This document shows, piece after piece, positions 27,573 to 36,372 of a DNA stretch of 64,000 nt (positions are counted from its first letter, which is position 1; every line of letters begins with the position of its first letter). The notes beneath the pieces were generated by a model. It had not been told where the DNA came from. It did no database searches and saw only the letters and a list, made by a program, of their open reading frames with translations. The position numbers and the translations under genes are program-made. Where the stretch lies: positions 37,806 to 101,805 of the forward strand of contig LFER01000009.1 in the NCBI GenBank assembly GCA_001510135.1, written 5' to 3'. The DNA is from Alphaproteobacteria bacterium casp-alpha6. GTDB taxonomy: Bacteria > Pseudomonadota > Alphaproteobacteria > Rhodobacterales > Rhodobacteraceae.

Positions 27573-28148
27573 TTATCTTTCCAGCTTATTGAGTTGCTCT
27601 TGCAAAGCAGACAGTTGTGATTTGATTTCAGACAAATCATCTTTGGGCGTGACTGTTTCTGGTGTTTTGCTCTCTGTCGAAGTCGTACTGGGTTTTGCAC
27701 CAAAGCCGCTGGTCATCGCTTTGAAAAACGCCTCTTGTTGGGCAGTGATCGCATCAAACCCGGGTATCTTGGCCATCGGGTTTATAGATTCCATATTTTG
27801 CATAAGCTGGGTTTGTCCCGCACGCATCATGTCAAAGGACATCGACAGGAATTCCGGTACAATGCTGGTCGCTTGTGTTGTATAAGAACGCACCAGATCC
27901 GTTAGAACGTTAACTGGAAGGACATTGTCCCCGCGACTTTCGTGATCTGCAATGATCTGTAAAAGATACTGACGTGTGAGGTCATCACCTGATTTCAAGT
28001 CAATAATCTGAACATCGCGGCCCTCACGGATGAACCCTGCTATATCTTCGAGCGTGACGTAATCGCTCGTTTCAGTATTATAGAGACGACGGCTTGCATA
28101 TCTTTTGACAAGCAATGGCTTTTGTTCTGTCGACACGGTTTCCTCCAT
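27573..28148 (-). CDS. phaR: Polyhydroxyalkanoate synthesis repressor PhaR
   Basis: A 191-residue regulator that binds DNA and PHA granules and represses phasin and its own gene. The N-terminal DNA-binding module 'LLVKRYASRRLYNTETSDYV' and 'EGRDVQIIDLKSGDDLTRQ' is the conserved PHB_acc_N domain; the C-terminal part holds 'QQEAFFKAMTSGFG' and a short coiled coil. The start is the ATG at 28148, not the track's ATG at 28232. A dyad site lies immediately upstream, which fits autoregulation. The phasin gene is upstream on the same strand, separated by a terminator. Confidence 0.93.
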   Translation of the reverse strand: MEETVSTEQKPLLVKRYASRRLYNTETSDYVTLEDIAGFIREGRDVQIIDLKSGDDLTRQYLLQIIADHESRGDNVLPVNVLTDLVRSYTTQATSIVPEFLSMSFDMMRAGQTQLMQNMESINPMAKIPGFDAITAQQEAFFKAMTSGFGAKPSTTSTESKTPETVTPKDDLSEIKSQLSALQEQLNKLER

Positions 28149-28150
28149 GA

Positions 28151-28169
28151 TATGCAGCACTGCAGCATA
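28151..28169. promoter_or_regulatory. Probable PhaR autoregulatory site
   Basis: TATGCAGCACTGCAGCATA, with ATGC/GCAT arms around a TGC/GCA-rich core, lies directly before the phaR start. It shares the GCAG and CTGC words of the PhaR sites around phaC but with a different spacing, so it is a weaker match. Confidence 0.45.
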
Positions 28170-28194
28170 GTTTACGCTGTTGCGGCGAAAAAGA

Positions 28195-28220
28195 AAAGAG
28201 TGCGCCAAAGCGCACTCTTT
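28195..28220 (-). terminator. Terminator of the phasin gene
   Basis: AAAGAGTGCGC and GCGCACTCTTT form a perfect 11-bp stem with a four-base loop. On the minus strand it is followed by TCTTTTTC, so it ends the phasin transcript 34 bases past the stop and before phaR. Confidence 0.85.
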
Positions 28221-28253
28221 CCCAGCAATCAATTCAGTAATTTGGGAGGAAAA

Positions 28254-28697
28254 CTACTTGGAGGCTGCTTTTTTTGCTACATTGGTGACTTCGCTCGCAG
28301 CTTTTTTAACAGCAGCGCTTGCTTCTTCTGTCGCCTCTTTACCAGCTGCCATGAACAGCTCAACTGCATCCATTTGAGCTTTCTTTGCAACTTCTGCATA
28401 AGCCGCGATATTTTCGGCTGCCACTTCTGCTTGCGCAGATGTAAAATCTGTTACTGCTTTTGCATAATCTGCTGGCTCTGCTTTCGCTTTTGCGATGTCG
28501 CCCATTTTGGACAATGTATCTGTTGTCCATTTATTTGCGATTTCCGCGTTTTTGCTAACAGCTGTCAAAGCAACTGTTGCAAATTTTTCATTCAGGCTTG
28601 CGCCATTTTTAAACGCGGTTTCAAAGGTCGTTGTATCCATTGGGAATGCACCCATGAAATCTTTGAATATTGCGGTCATATCGGTTGTTGATGCCAT
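28254..28697 (-). CDS. phaP: Phasin family protein
   Basis: Small granule-coating protein of 147 residues, all helical and rich in Ala and Lys, with 'FKNGASLNEKFATVALTAVS' and 'AEVAAENIAAYAEVAKKAQM' as in Phasin_2 proteins. It covers PHB granules and limits their size. It ends in 'TNVAKKAASK', like many phasins. Two CTGC-N3-GCAG sites stand upstream of its start, so PhaR repression is likely. It has its own terminator. Confidence 0.9.
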   Translation of the reverse strand: MASTTDMTAIFKDFMGAFPMDTTTFETAFKNGASLNEKFATVALTAVSKNAEIANKWTTDTLSKMGDIAKAKAEPADYAKAVTDFTSAQAEVAAENIAAYAEVAKKAQMDAVELFMAAGKEATEEASAAVKKAASEVTNVAKKAASK

Positions 28698-28758
28698 TTT
28701 GAGTGTCCTTAACTGTGCTAAGTGTAGCGGAATTCAATTTCTGGATTGTATATAGATG

Positions 28759-28796
28759 CTGCACCGCAGCATTGCAAGTATTTTTCTGCACTGCAG
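28759..28796. promoter_or_regulatory. Two PhaR operator candidates between phaC and the phasin gene
   Basis: CTGC-ACC-GCAG (28759-28769) and CTGC-ACT-GCAG (28786-28796) lie 27 bases apart upstream of the phasin start and just past the phaC stop. CTGC-rich palindromes of this kind are PhaR targets in Rhodobacter and Paracoccus. The same 4-3-4 pattern recurs in the phaC/phaZ gap. Confidence 0.65.
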
Positions 28797-28800
28797 CAAA

Positions 28801-30603
28801 TTATTTATTCTGGACGTTTGAACGCACTCGAACATATGTCCCGGGAGCATCTGAGATTGGTTTGAAAGCATCACTGCCGACAGGACCCGCCGGCTTTTTA
28901 GGACCCGCGTGGCTGGCAAGCCAAGTGCCCCAGTCTTCCCACCAACTGCCGGGCACAAATGTCGCCTGTTGCAACCATTCTTCCGGAGACAGCGTCAGAT
29001 CAGCATTGGTGTAATGCCCATATTTCTTTTTATTTGGCGGATTAACAATGCCTGCGATATGCCCTGATTGAGACATGATAAAGCGTTTAGAGCGGCTTCC
29101 CATTTTCTGAACGCCTCGGAAGCTGTCCTTCCAAGGCGCTATATGGTCCGTTTCGCATCCAATGGCGCATAGCGGCACGTCAACGTCGCGAAGGCGCACG
29201 ATGGTATCAAAGATCGGAAATCCTTCATTTGCGAACCGATCACTTTGACACAAACCGCGCAAATATTGTACGGCCATGGCGCCAGGTAAATTCGTGCCAT
29301 CCCCATTCCAATATAATAGATCGAACGCGGGCGGCGTGTTGCCAAGCATGTAACTCTCAATCGCAGGTCTATAAATCAGATCGTTAGAGCGTAAAAAGCT
29401 GAAAGTGCGCGCCATAACATAGCTCTTAAGGATGCCTTTCTTTTCCACTTCCTGCTCGATGCCATCAATAAAATCATTTTGGAGGAAGGGAAGGAAATCG
29501 CCCTGCTGGGAAAAATCCGTAAGAGTTGTGAAAAATGTAGCTGCCGAAACTGGATTTTCTTCACGCTGCTTCAAAAGGGCAAGCGTCAAGGCAAGCGTCG
29601 TGCCGCCAATACAGTATCCCACCGCGTTCACCTTTTCAGATCCGGCAATGGTGCGGGCAGTTTCAAACGCCGTCAGATAGCCGTGCGCTATGTAATCTTC
29701 GAGTGCGATTTTGTCGTAGCTTTCATCTGGGTTCACCCATGAGACAACAAAAACATTAAATCCCTGATCAACCGCCCATTTGATGAAACTGTTTTGTTCT
29801 TTCAGATCCAAAATATAGAATTTGTTGATCCATGGTGGAAAGATGATGAGAGGTATATCATACACTTCTTTTGTGCTGGGCGCATATTGGATGAGTTCAT
29901 GCATGTGGTTTCGAAACACCACTTTTCCGGGTGTGGTGGCAATATTTTCCCCCAAAGAAAATGCATCTTCATCAGCGAGGCGTACGATCAATTCGCCTTC
30001 GTTTGCCTCCATGTCCGAGATCAGGTTTTCCAACCCGTCAATCAAGGATTGACCTTGAGTTTCCACTGCCTTTTCAAGGGCTTCTGGATTGGTGCCCAAA
30101 AAATTGGTCGGCGCCATCATATCAATGACCTGATCCGTAAAATACCGCAGCCGGCGGGTCTGAGTATCATCAAGACCATCCAGTTGGTTGATCGCATCCC
30201 GCATTGCTTTGGAGTTTAGCAAATATTGGTCTTTTACAAAGGTGAAATACGGATTTGTGCTCCACAAAGGGTGGATGAACCGTCTATCTTTGACGGGTTC
30301 CGCTGCCTCAGTTTTTCCACCTTGGGCGGTCAGGTTAGTCTGCAGGTCAATAAATTCTTTGACAGATTCCCCCCAATAAGACACCTGTTGTGCCATAAAT
30401 TTCGCGGGATCATTGGCATAAGCCTGCCAGAATGCCCCTGCCGCTTTGACGTAAAGATCACTACCAGGTGCATTGATGGCGGTATTCACTTCTTTCTTCT
30501 CGCTGATTGCCGCGATAAAACGGGCCGAGAGGTCTTCCAACTTGGACAGGTTTTGGGCCAGTTCAGAGGAATTTTCTGAGTTTAATGCGTCACCGGTTGT
30601 CAT
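28801..30603 (-). CDS. phaC: Class I poly(3-hydroxyalkanoate) synthase
   Basis: Polymerises 3-hydroxybutyryl-CoA to PHB on granules. The 600-residue protein has the PhaC N-domain ('WGESVKEFIDLQ') and an alpha/beta-hydrolase core with the nucleophile Cys331 in 'GYCIGG', the lipase-like box of synthases. 'IIFPPWINKFYILDLKEQNS' and 'SQSGHIAGIVNPPNKKKYGH' are also diagnostic, the latter with the catalytic His. Length fits class I. It is divergent from phaZ with one CTGC-N3-GCAG site in between. phaAB thiolase and reductase genes are not in the window. Confidence 0.96.
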   Translation of the reverse strand: MTTGDALNSENSSELAQNLSKLEDLSARFIAAISEKKEVNTAINAPGSDLYVKAAGAFWQAYANDPAKFMAQQVSYWGESVKEFIDLQTNLTAQGGKTEAAEPVKDRRFIHPLWSTNPYFTFVKDQYLLNSKAMRDAINQLDGLDDTQTRRLRYFTDQVIDMMAPTNFLGTNPEALEKAVETQGQSLIDGLENLISDMEANEGELIVRLADEDAFSLGENIATTPGKVVFRNHMHELIQYAPSTKEVYDIPLIIFPPWINKFYILDLKEQNSFIKWAVDQGFNVFVVSWVNPDESYDKIALEDYIAHGYLTAFETARTIAGSEKVNAVGYCIGGTTLALTLALLKQREENPVSAATFFTTLTDFSQQGDFLPFLQNDFIDGIEQEVEKKGILKSYVMARTFSFLRSNDLIYRPAIESYMLGNTPPAFDLLYWNGDGTNLPGAMAVQYLRGLCQSDRFANEGFPIFDTIVRLRDVDVPLCAIGCETDHIAPWKDSFRGVQKMGSRSKRFIMSQSGHIAGIVNPPNKKKYGHYTNADLTLSPEEWLQQATFVPGSWWEDWGTWLASHAGPKKPAGPVGSDAFKPISDAPGTYVRVRSNVQNK

Positions 30604-30627
30604 TTGAATATAATCCGAGTATCTTTG

Positions 30628-30638
30628 CTGCTATGCAG
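30628..30638. promoter_or_regulatory. PhaR operator candidate between phaC and phaZ
   Basis: CTGC-TAT-GCAG sits 25 bases upstream of the phaC start and about 85 bases before phaZ, with TTGCT/AGCAA flanks extending the symmetry. It has the same spacing as the two sites upstream of the phasin gene. Confidence 0.6.
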
Positions 30639-30722
30639 CATAGCAAGCTATCTCGTTAAGTCCAAGCGCATAAATAAAGGCTGAACCGGACATAGCTTCG
30701 CCGGAAACTGACGGAGACAAAC

Positions 30723-31952
30723 ATGCGCTATATGGCAAGTTATGATTTGATGGAAACGTTGCGCAACACCAATCAATGGATGGGTGCGACAGCACAGGCT
30801 TTTGCGTCCTACCCCGCATTTTCCATGCTCCCCAATCCGGCTCTGCAATGGACTGCAGCCTGGGGCCAAGTGACAGAGCGGAGCTTTCAGCGAATGGTCA
30901 TAAAGCCCGACTGGGGGATTGACAGTCTCGCATGCGACGACGGAAGGGATCACCTTGTTGAAGTACACCCCGTGCTTAAGCGCCCCTTTGGAGACCTCAT
31001 TCATTTCAATGTCATGGGCCGTGCCATTCAAAAGCGGCGGGTTTTGTTGGTTGCGCCAATGTCCGGTCATTATGCGACGCTTTTGCGCTCTACCGTCAAA
31101 AGCCTCATCCCAGATTGCGAGGTTTATGTCACAGACTGGCATAATGCGCGGGATATTCCTGTGTCTGCGGGAAAGTTTGATATCGAAGATTACACCCAGT
31201 ATCTCATCGATTTCATGCGAACCTTGGGGCCTGACCTTCACGTGATTGCAGTCTGCCAGCCTGTGCCCTTGACGCTCGCTGCGACGGCAATTCTCGCAAA
31301 AGAAGACCGAGCCGCCCAGCCTAAAACGCTGACGCTCATGGGGGGCCCAGTCGACCCTGACGCCAACCCGACGGATGTCACCGACTTTGGCCACCGTGTC
31401 ACAATGGGGCAATTGGAACAAACCCTAATCCAGAGAGTCGGTTACAAATATGCGGGCGTGGGGCGCAAGGTGTATCCGGGCCTTCTTCAGCTTTCTTCTT
31501 TTATGTCGATGAACGCTGAAAAACACATACGTGCCTTTTCGGATCAAATTATCCATACTGCACAGGGTAAGGCGTCAGACCACGACAAGCACAACAAATT
31601 CTATGATGAATATCTCGCCGTCATGGATATGACGGCAGAATTTTACCTGTCCACGGTCGAGCGTCTTTTCAAGAACCGGGAAATTGCGCAAAACAAATTC
31701 GTATTTAAAGGCACCCTTGTGGACTTTGCCGATATTACCGATGTGCCAATCAAAATCGTTGAAGGTGGTCAGGATGACATTTCAGCGCCAGGCCAATGCG
31801 CTGCAGCCTTGGCACTTTGTAGTGGTTTGGCTGACAGCAAAAAAGCAATCCACGTTGAACCGGACGCTGGTCATTATGGTATTTTTGCCGGAAGCAGTTG
31901 GCGAAACAATATTCGCCCGCTGGTCTTGGATTTTATTGCCTCAAATAGCTAG
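30723..31952 (+). CDS. phaZ: Intracellular polyhydroxyalkanoate depolymerase
   Basis: Breaks down stored PHB for reuse of the carbon. The 409-residue protein is of the PhaZ1 type: the nucleophile is a cysteine, Cys178 in 'VIAVCQPVPLTLAATA', and the family motifs 'MSGHYATLLRSTVKSLIPDC' and 'GGQDDISAPGQ' are present. There is no signal peptide, as expected for granule-bound enzymes. It is divergent from phaC and shares its regulatory gap. Confidence 0.93.
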   Translation: MRYMASYDLMETLRNTNQWMGATAQAFASYPAFSMLPNPALQWTAAWGQVTERSFQRMVIKPDWGIDSLACDDGRDHLVEVHPVLKRPFGDLIHFNVMGRAIQKRRVLLVAPMSGHYATLLRSTVKSLIPDCEVYVTDWHNARDIPVSAGKFDIEDYTQYLIDFMRTLGPDLHVIAVCQPVPLTLAATAILAKEDRAAQPKTLTLMGGPVDPDANPTDVTDFGHRVTMGQLEQTLIQRVGYKYAGVGRKVYPGLLQLSSFMSMNAEKHIRAFSDQIIHTAQGKASDHDKHNKFYDEYLAVMDMTAEFYLSTVERLFKNREIAQNKFVFKGTLVDFADITDVPIKIVEGGQDDISAPGQCAAALALCSGLADSKKAIHVEPDAGHYGIFAGSSWRNNIRPLVLDFIASNS

Positions 31953-31961
31953 CCTGCCCCG

Positions 31962-32144
31962 TTACTGGGACATAACAGCTCCGGCGCCGTGATCAAAATT
32001 GTCGTTTCTTGGTTGAAAAATAATTGTCGAACTGCCCAACACCACAAAAAAGGTGAGCAGACTTGAAAGCATCATGACTGTGATCTGGTTCACAGAGCGG
32101 CCCCTAGCTTTCCGCCCAATATAAAGCACGGTTTTTAAAACCAA
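31962..32144 (-). CDS. Possible small single-pass membrane protein
   Basis: A 60-residue frame starting at TTG, with a basic N-terminus ('GRKARGRSVNQ'), one clear hydrophobic segment ('MMLSSLLTFFVVLGSSTIIF') and a polar tail. It lies alone between phaZ and rpoH in a 397-base gap. The charge and membrane pattern looks protein-like, but there is no strong ribosome site and I do not recognise the family. It could equally be a chance ORF. Confidence 0.25.
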   Translation of the reverse strand: MVLKTVLYIGRKARGRSVNQITVMMLSSLLTFFVVLGSSTIIFQPRNDNFDHGAGAVMSQ

Positions 32145-32281
32145 TGCAGCAATTCAAACAGACCAGAATAAGAAAATTAGTATACATATTAAACGTTTGC
32201 GCCATTTTTATGGAACTGGATTCCCCGCAATGAAGCAGCGAAAAGCCTATATTCTTGAGCAGGAAGCTACAAAGACATAAC

Positions 32282-32313
32282 CGCTTCATCGATCAGAAAA
32301 GAAAGATGAAGCG
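32282..32313 (-). terminator. Weak hairpin after rpoH
   Basis: CGCTTCATC and GATGAAGCG can form a 9-bp stem around a 14-base loop, 37 bases past the rpoH stop. A T-run is lacking, so this may only be an mRNA 3' end protector. Confidence 0.35.
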
Positions 32314-32349
32314 ATTTAGCACAAACGACCGGAGACGTTTACAGCGGCA

Positions 32350-33249
32350 CTAAACCGCTTCCAAAAGACCCTTTTTGCCGGCAAGATCACGCATTTTATT
32401 TTGTAATTTTTCAAATGCCCTGACTTCGATCTGGCGCACGCGTTCACGGCTGACACCGTATTCTTCACTTAGCTCTTCGAGCGTTATCACCGCTTCAGAA
32501 AGGCGCCGCTTTGTCAGGATGTCCTGTTCGCGTTCATTCAAGACGCTCATCGCCTCTGCAAGAAGCTCTTTGCGCGTTTCAAGCTCATCGCGATATTCAT
32601 AATCGCCCGCCTGATCAGCATCTGTATCTTCCAGCCAATCCTGCCATTCCATAGAGCTTTCACCATCCGACGAACCCACCATTGCATTCAGCGACGCATC
32701 CCCGCCAGAGAGGCGGCGGTTCATCATAACAACTTCTTCCTCCGTCACTCCAAGATCCGTTGCGATTTGCTTCACCTTTTCAGGATGAAGGTCTCCATCC
32801 TCCAAAGCGCCAATGCGTGATTTTGCTTTACGAAGATTAAAAAACAGCTTTTTCTGTGCGCTCGTTGTACCCATTTTGACAAGCGACCAGCTACGCAGGA
32901 TATATTCTTGAATGCTCGCACGGATCCACCACATGGCATAGGTGGCCAAACGAAACCCTTTTTCAGGATCAAAGCGCTTCACTGCCTTCATCAATCCAAC
33001 ATTGGCTTCGGAAATCACTTCGGATTGGGGCAATCCATATCCACGATAGCCCATGGCGATTTTAGCCGCCAGACGCAGGTGAGATGTCACCATTTTATGG
33101 GCGGCTTCTGTATCTTGTTCTTCGACCCAGCGCTTTGCCAACATGTATTCTTCTTCAGGCTCAAGCATAGGAAACTTACGGATTTCCTGCATGTATCTGC
33201 TTAACCCGCTTTCGGGACTTGGGGCTGGAAGGTTTGCGTAATTACTCAT
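32350..33249 (-). CDS. rpoH: Heat-shock sigma factor RpoH (sigma-32)
   Basis: A 299-residue sigma factor of RNA polymerase that directs heat-shock gene expression. The RpoH box 'QKKLFFNLRKAKSR' is near residue 132; regions 2 ('FRLATYAMWWIRASIQEYIL') and 4 ('LSEEYGVSRERVRQIEVRAF') are intact. Alphaproteobacteria often carry two RpoH copies; only one is in this window. The ATG is preceded by GAGGGG. A CTTG-N17-CCTAGGT element upstream resembles an RpoH-type promoter. Confidence 0.95.
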   Translation of the reverse strand: MSNYANLPAPSPESGLSRYMQEIRKFPMLEPEEEYMLAKRWVEEQDTEAAHKMVTSHLRLAAKIAMGYRGYGLPQSEVISEANVGLMKAVKRFDPEKGFRLATYAMWWIRASIQEYILRSWSLVKMGTTSAQKKLFFNLRKAKSRIGALEDGDLHPEKVKQIATDLGVTEEEVVMMNRRLSGGDASLNAMVGSSDGESSMEWQDWLEDTDADQAGDYEYRDELETRKELLAEAMSVLNEREQDILTKRRLSEAVITLEELSEEYGVSRERVRQIEVRAFEKLQNKMRDLAGKKGLLEAV

Positions 33250-33282
33250 GTCATCCCCTCAATGTTTTGCATGTTAACATTT

Positions 33283-33310
33283 ACCTAGGCATCCGCCAGA
33301 GTATTTCAAG
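33283..33310 (-). promoter_or_regulatory. Possible sigma-32-type promoter of rpoH
   Basis: On the minus strand CTTGAAA begins an element with CCTAGGT exactly 17 bases after CTTG, close to the alphaproteobacterial RpoH consensus (CTTG-N17-CYTATNT). It also contains a poor sigma-70 match. A palindrome ATGTTAACAT lies just downstream at 33270-33279. Confidence 0.4.
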
Positions 33311-33355
33311 TGGTAGCATTAAGATATGATAAATTCTGACCTGTAAAAGCCCTTT

Positions 33356-34390
33356 TCACGCATTTGTGTTATGCAGATCGTGCATAAGTGACGCCATGTC
33401 CTGCGGCATTTCCACCTCAAAACGCATACTCTCATCCGTATTGGGATGCACAAAGCCTAAGACTGCCGCATGCAGGGCCTGACGTGGAAACGCTGCAAGC
33501 TTTTCAAAGGTGTCAAAGCCAAAGGCGGTTTTTGCAATCTTTCGCGCCCGTCCATATACGGGATCGCCGATCAATCCATGACCAATATGGGCCATATGTG
33601 CGCGTATCTGATGCGTGCGCCCAGTTTCAAGCCAGCACGAAACCAGCGCTACGGCATCTGGGTTTCCAAATCTGCCATCGACCCTTAGGCGCGTCACCGC
33701 ATGACGGCCCCCTTCAAAAATAACCGCCTGCCGTTGACGGTCGGTTTTATGGCGGGCAAGCTGTGTAGTGATTTTCACAATTGCACCGGCTTCAAAACTG
33801 ACACCGCGCAGGCCTTTTAACCGCGGTTCGCTGGTATCCGGCACTCCATAGCAAAGCGCCTTGTAAAGACGTTCCACCGAATGATCTGCAAATTGCTTTG
33901 CTAACGCATGGTGTGCCTTGTCATTTTTGGCAACCACCAACAAGCCACTGGTGTCTTTATCAATGCGATGCACTATACCCGGGCGTTTTTCACCCCCAAT
34001 CCCAGAAAGGCTGTCGCGACAATGATACAAAAGCGCATTGACCAGCGTCCCTGAAGGAGATCCGGGTGCCGGATGTACCACCATTCCTGCAGGTTTATTC
34101 ACGACAATCACATCACTATCCTCGTGGACGACGCATAGAGGTATGTTTTCAGGTATGGTATCGACCTCTTTGGCACTTTCAATTGTGATGCGCACCAAGG
34201 CGCCTTCTGGCACCTTTGCTTTGACATTGGTCTCAACTAACCCATCCACGCGCACTTGACCCGCCTCTATCATGCGTGCCAATTGGGTGCGCGACAGATC
34301 CGCGGCCTCTGGCGCATCGCGAAAAAGGGCTTTATCAAGGCGATTGGGCGGATTTTGCTCAATAGTGAATTCGACTTGGGATTGTGTCAT
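33356..34390 (-). CDS. rluD: Large-subunit pseudouridine synthase, RluD-like
   Basis: Isomerises uridines in RNA, most likely in 23S rRNA helix 69. The 344 residues have an N-terminal S4 RNA-binding domain ('SRTQLARMIEAGQVRVDGLV') and a catalytic domain with the Asp in 'IVHRIDKDTSGLLVVAKND'. 'VVNKPAGMVVHPAPG' is typical of RluA/RluD proteins. Its start codon overlaps that of the divergent DUF6476 gene by two bases, leaving no room for promoters between the starts. Confidence 0.9.
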   Translation of the reverse strand: MTQSQVEFTIEQNPPNRLDKALFRDAPEAADLSRTQLARMIEAGQVRVDGLVETNVKAKVPEGALVRITIESAKEVDTIPENIPLCVVHEDSDVIVVNKPAGMVVHPAPGSPSGTLVNALLYHCRDSLSGIGGEKRPGIVHRIDKDTSGLLVVAKNDKAHHALAKQFADHSVERLYKALCYGVPDTSEPRLKGLRGVSFEAGAIVKITTQLARHKTDRQRQAVIFEGGRHAVTRLRVDGRFGNPDAVALVSCWLETGRTHQIRAHMAHIGHGLIGDPVYGRARKIAKTAFGFDTFEKLAAFPRQALHAAVLGFVHPNTDESMRFEVEMPQDMASLMHDLHNTNA

Positions 34391-34694
34391 GTCAGACCCT
34401 GATCAAACGGACCTGAACGTACCGCAGCTTACCTTTCTGCGCCGTTTGGTCACTATTCTCACCCTGACCATGATCGGCGGGATTATAACGTTGGTTACGC
34501 TGATTTTCCTACGCTTTCAAGATCGACCTGCATCTTTGACCTTGCCAAACAGCATCACACTCCCTCAAGGGAATACTCCGGTGGCCTTTACAAAAGGCGC
34601 AGGATGGTACGCAGTCGTCACCAGCAGCAACCAGATTTTGATTTATGATCCGAACGGGGCACTTCTGCAAACCATCGAAGTGGTAACGCCTTAA
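34389..34694 (+). CDS. DUF6476-like small membrane protein
   Basis: A 101-residue protein with one transmembrane segment (about 22-44) and a small outer domain ending 'NQILIYDPNGALLQTIEV', as in a Rhodobacteraceae family I know as DUF6476. Function is unknown. The track ORF starts at 34272, inside rluD; the ATG at 34389 begins the recognisable protein and overlaps the rluD start codon. It converges on thyX with a nine-base gap. Confidence 0.7.
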   Translation: MSDPDQTDLNVPQLTFLRRLVTILTLTMIGGIITLVTLIFLRFQDRPASLTLPNSITLPQGNTPVAFTKGAGWYAVVTSSNQILIYDPNGALLQTIEVVTP

Positions 34695-34703
34695 TCCGCA
34701 GGG

Positions 34704-35612
34704 TCATTTTCCAATCACAGCTTCAAATTCGCGCCATTCACCTTTGCTCATGCCAGAGCTTTCTTGGGTAACAGTTTCGCCCACCAACATCCGCCGGATG
34801 CAGCTTAGCGCCTTAGAGGATAGTGTCGCCCCCCCCATCCGATAATCTTCAAAGGCGCTGTAGGCAAAAGGCACCCAATCAGACACGATTTTGCACATTT
34901 CCTCTGCATAGACCCGGATTTCATATTGTGCATGGCTGTCGGCACGCAGTCGCAAAAAATGAAGCAAATTGTGCAAATCCACTTTCCAGTACCACTGGGT
35001 GTAGATATTGGCAGGAAGGTTCATCCGCGCCAATTCGCGAGCAAGCCCCTGTTGGCCCTCATCAGAAATCATTTCTTCGTAGTGATCATAGCAGCGTGAC
35101 GCATCGTCGCGCAGGTATCTTAGCACACGTTCTGCTTCTTCGCCGCTAAGGGCAGCACCACGTCCCTGATTATTGACCACGGATTGAGCTGCCAGAGCGT
35201 CTTCTGCAGGGATATAGAATTCGCGATCAAGAATTGAGTAACGCGCCGAATATTCGTTAACATTTGCGGTCCGGTGGCGGATCCACTGACGGGCAACAAA
35301 AACCGGTAGCTTCACGTGCAATTTTATCTCGCACATTTCAAATGGCGTCGAGTGCCAATGGCGCATCAAATAACGAATCAATCCTTCGTCATTTTGAACA
35401 GATTTTGTGCCCTTTCCATAGCTAACCCGCGCCGCCTGACAGATGGCGGCGTCATCGCCCATGTAATCGATCACACGCACGAACCCATGGTCCAACACCG
35501 GATAGGCCGTGTAAAGATGGCTCTCCATCCCAGGACTGACAGCACGCAAAGTAGCCTGAGAATGGCGACGCTGCTCTTCAATTTCGGCAGCTTGCTCGGG
35601 CGAAAGGGGCAT
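34704..35612 (-). CDS. thyX: Flavin-dependent thymidylate synthase ThyX
   Basis: Makes dTMP from dUMP using methylene-tetrahydrofolate, FAD and NADPH. The 302-residue protein contains the ThyX signature '[15 protein letters not shown]', with Arg112-His113-Arg114 and Ser122 in the required RHR-x7-S spacing, and '[20 protein letters not shown]' just before it. It is monocistronic on the minus strand. The alternative enzyme ThyA is not seen here. Slightly longer than many ThyX proteins because of both tails. Confidence 0.95.
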   Translation of the reverse strand: MPLSPEQAAEIEEQRRHSQATLRAVSPGMESHLYTAYPVLDHGFVRVIDYMGDDAAICQAARVSYGKGTKSVQNDEGLIRYLMRHWHSTPFEMCEIKLHVKLPVFVARQWIRHRTANVNEYSARYSILDREFYIPAEDALAAQSVVNNQGRGAALSGEEAERVLRYLRDDASRCYDHYEEMISDEGQQGLARELARMNLPANIYTQWYWKVDLHNLLHFLRLRADSHAQYEIRVYAEEMCKIVSDWVPFAYSAFEDYRMGGATLSSKALSCIRRMLVGETVTQESSGMSKGEWREFEAVIGK

Positions 35613-35828
35613 GAGAGAATCCTTTTCAATTATTCTTTTCCACCACTATATCTTGATGCCCAGCGCATGCAAACCGCTACATCCGTATAGAGGAAGTGAT
35701 GCATCTAGGTTACAGCCGTCCTCAAGGGGTCACAGCTTCTGGCTTTCACAAAACATCTTTGCCATTTGACATGGCGCAGTGCACGTGGCTTACTTTGACG
35801 CGACCAATCCTAGAGGAAAAATTCTACC

Positions 35829-36257
35829 ATGGCGCTTCGTTATCTTCATACAATGGTTCGGGTCCAAAATCTGGAAACATCCATCGCATTTTACAAACTG
35901 CTTGGCCTAAAGGAAACACGCAGGCATGAAAGCGAACAGGGACGATTTACTCTGGTCTTTCTTGCGCCTGAAGGGCAGGAAGACTGTCCTGTAGAACTGA
36001 CCTATAATTGGGATGGGGATGACGGTTTGCCAAGCGATAGCCGCCACTTTGGTCACCTCGCTTACGAAGTGGATAATATCTATGACACTTGCAAGCACTT
36101 ATCGGAAAATGGTGTCGTGATTAACCGTCCACCCAGAGATGGGCGCATGGCATTTGTTCGATCTCCAGACAATGTATCAATAGAACTTTTGCAAAAAGGT
36201 GGATCGCTTGATCCAGCAGAGCCTTGGCTTTCCATGGGAAATACCGGTCATTGGTGA
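35829..36257 (+). CDS. gloA: Lactoylglutathione lyase (glyoxalase I)
   Basis: Converts the methylglyoxal-glutathione adduct to lactoylglutathione. The 142 residues show the vicinal-oxygen-chelate fold with 'LRYLHTMVRVQNLETSIAFY', 'ELTYNWD' and 'FVRSPDNVSIELLQKG', carrying the metal His and Glu residues. It is monocistronic with a ribosome site (AGAGG) before the ATG. Two hairpins downstream probably end the transcript. With gor and GST it shows active glutathione use. Confidence 0.93.
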   Translation: MALRYLHTMVRVQNLETSIAFYKLLGLKETRRHESEQGRFTLVFLAPEGQEDCPVELTYNWDGDDGLPSDSRHFGHLAYEVDNIYDTCKHLSENGVVINRPPRDGRMAFVRSPDNVSIELLQKGGSLDPAEPWLSMGNTGHW

Positions 36258-36293
36258 GCAAAAAACAAAAATGAAGGGATATCCCAGGTGCAA

Positions 36294-36331
36294 AACTGCC
36301 TTCTGGCAGTTCACCGTTCCTACGTGAACGG
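36294..36331 (+). terminator. Tandem hairpins between gloA and the MarR-type gene
   Basis: AACTGCC/GGCAGTT (7 bp, 4-base loop) is followed by CCGTTC/GAACGG (6 bp). They lie between convergent genes and are followed by a short TATATTT tract. Likely a bidirectional transcript end. Confidence 0.55.
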
Positions 36332-36372
36332 GTATATTTCAGATGACGCAATCCGCAGTCCTGCGTTCAGCA

